Shown piece by piece: positions 63,104 to 64,000 of a stretch of 64,000 nt of DNA (position 1 is the first letter of the stretch; every line of letters begins with the position of its first letter). Source of the stretch: Eubacterium sp. (lineage in GTDB: Bacteria; Bacillota; Clostridia; Lachnospirales; Lachnospiraceae); contig JALERM010000104.1 in the NCBI GenBank assembly GCA_022764165.1, positions 1 to 64,000 of the forward strand, given 5' to 3'. The translations under genes and the position numbers were made by a program. The notes under the pieces are model-generated. The model made no database searches. It saw nothing but the letters and a program-made list of their open reading frames with translations, and was not told the DNA's origin.

Positions 63104-64000
63104 TTATCTACCAAACTGCATGTCGTTGTTACCAGAATCGGTTGTCCACATTTCAAGCATGTTGATCGGGTCGTTGTAGTCTGCCAGCCATCCTTCACGA
63201 CAGAAGTCGAACTGTCCGTTCTTTCTTTCGTCCAGGAATACGGACCACTCACGAGTTTCCACATCCAGTGTGATACCGATTGCTGCGAAATCCTGCTGCA
63301 TGGATTCACCAATCTTAACGTTTCCTTCGGAATCGTTGGTCAGGTATGTCATGGTGATTGGTGTGTCAGCAGACAGCATACCATTCTCATCGAATTCATA
63401 TCCTGCGCTCTTCAGCAGCTCGATTGCTTTTTCTGTATCAACGTTTGCTGCATCATAGTATCCAACGGCGTCTTCTACCGGATAAGTATAATCGTCATCG
63501 TTTACTCTGAACTCTCCGCCGTTGCCATCAGCCATTCCGGTAGGAATGAAAGTAGCTGCTACTTCCTGTCCTGCCTGTGCAATGGTATCAACGATGTACT
63601 GACGGTCAATCAGAAGGCTGAATGCCTGTCTCATAGCTTTTGCCTGTGCAACAGTTTTTCCTTTGAACAGATCGCTGTTTACGTTAAATCCACAGTAGTA
63701 AGTTCCCAGAGTAGGAATCTTGTAGTAATCTTCCTGAGTAGATACATTTTTCATCTCGTCTGTCGGGATGGTATCGATGAACTGCAGAGAACCATCTTTG
63801 TAAGCATTGAAGATAGCTGCGTCATCATCGCTCAGCATGAACTGGATTTTTTCCAGAGATACTGCATCTGCATTGTAGTAGTTCGGGTTTTTCTCATAAG
63901 TCATAGACTCGTTGTGTTTCCACTCGGTACATACGAAAGGACCGGAGGTAACGAATCCAGCTTCCAGAGCCCATGCACCAGGATTTTCATCAGCACCTTC
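63104..64000 (-). CDS. OppA-type peptide-binding protein (C-terminal part)
   Basis: About 298 residues of a family-5 solute-binding protein, open at the right edge so the N-terminus and lipobox are not seen. Motifs: TSGPFVCTEWKHNESMTYEKNPNYYN, AMRQAFSLLIDRQYIV, ATFIPTGMADGNGG and DAANVDTEKAIELLKSAGYEFDENG, typical of oligopeptide-binding OppA. It is distinct from the two NikA-like proteins earlier in the window. Terminator at 63050-63094. Confidence 0.92.
   Translation of the reverse strand, partial: EGADENPGAWALEAGFVTSGPFVCTEWKHNESMTYEKNPNYYNADAVSLEKIQFMLSDDDAAIFNAYKDGSLQFIDTIPTDEMKNVSTQEDYYKIPTLGTYYCGFNVNSDLFKGKTVAQAKAMRQAFSLLIDRQYIVDTIAQAGQEVAATFIPTGMADGNGGEFRVNDDDYTYPVEDAVGYYDAANVDTEKAIELLKSAGYEFDENGMLSADTPITMTYLTNDSEGNVKIGESMQQDFAAIGITLDVETREWSVFLDERKNGQFDFCREGWLADYNDPINMLEMWTTDSGNNDMQFGR

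Overview
The window looks like a chromosomal segment of a low-to-mid GC, strictly anaerobic gut Firmicute of the Lachnospiraceae type (Blautia/Ruminococcus group is a guess). Reasons: AGGAGG-style ribosome binding sites almost everywhere, sigma-A promoters, a CIRCE element, a glycyl radical enzyme with its activase, an anaerobic ribonucleotide reductase activase, two NikA/OppA-type transporters, and Gram-positive envelope proteins (LytR-CpsA-Psr, NlpC/P60). I see no rRNA, tRNA, phage, integrase, transposase or CRISPR array.

Layout. 1-5400: 5' part of an apparent LarB-LarC2 fusion (nickel-pincer cofactor synthesis), lon under a CIRCE box, and an AAA-ATPase/PD-(D/E)XK protein. 5700-25735: the most unusual block. 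On the minus strand are a NikA/OppA-type ABC importer (five genes), a LysR regulator and an 826-residue methyltransferase / zinc-deacylase / methyltransferase fusion; then a B12-independent diol dehydratase (glycyl radical enzyme) with its activase, preceded by a cobalamin riboswitch. Back to back with it, on the plus strand, a second cobalamin riboswitch with a clear promoter and terminator precedes a second NikA/OppA-type importer plus a MATE exporter. The two divergent riboswitches suggest a locus that senses corrinoid shortage: it would swap to a B12-independent dehydratase and switch on import of a metal, metal chelate or corrinoid-related compound. That role is inference. A decayed FecE/BtuD-like ATPase fragment and a dispersed palindromic element lie at the end of the dehydratase operon.

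25763-31912: NlpC/P60 hydrolase, then an operon of SPFH, zinc-ribbon and TPM proteins (like Bacillus ydjI-ydjG-ydjH), a small membrane protein broken by an 11-bp tandem duplication, and a histidine phosphatase. 32072-36128: AraC regulator, XdhC-type protein, and a deletion scar joining a 5'-truncated AMP-ligase gene to a 5'-truncated TetR gene. 36134-46773: CapD-like nucleotide-sugar dehydratase, LCP protein, pRiA4b ORF-3/SEC-C protein, ABC-F ATPase, purC, a GPH sugar symporter and a nitrilase-family hydrolase. 46797-47070: a striking intergenic array of imperfect palindromes with a 53-bp period. 47224-55785: fabH with a FabT-like operator, a small acidic protein, an aminotransferase, DUF5662, a GH13 protein that appears to lack its catalytic residues, exonuclease III, an Orn/Lys/Arg decarboxylase and ilvE. 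56005-60633: a DUF1292 protein and the pstSCAB-phoU operon, whose PstS has its two lobes in swapped order. 60727-64000: dut, nrdG, a second copy of the dispersed element, a double-Nudix protein and the C-terminal part of an OppA-type lipoprotein.

Across the window five intergenic hairpins share the core CCCCGGGG-N12/13-CCCCGGGG. Three lie between convergent genes, where they act as bidirectional terminators.
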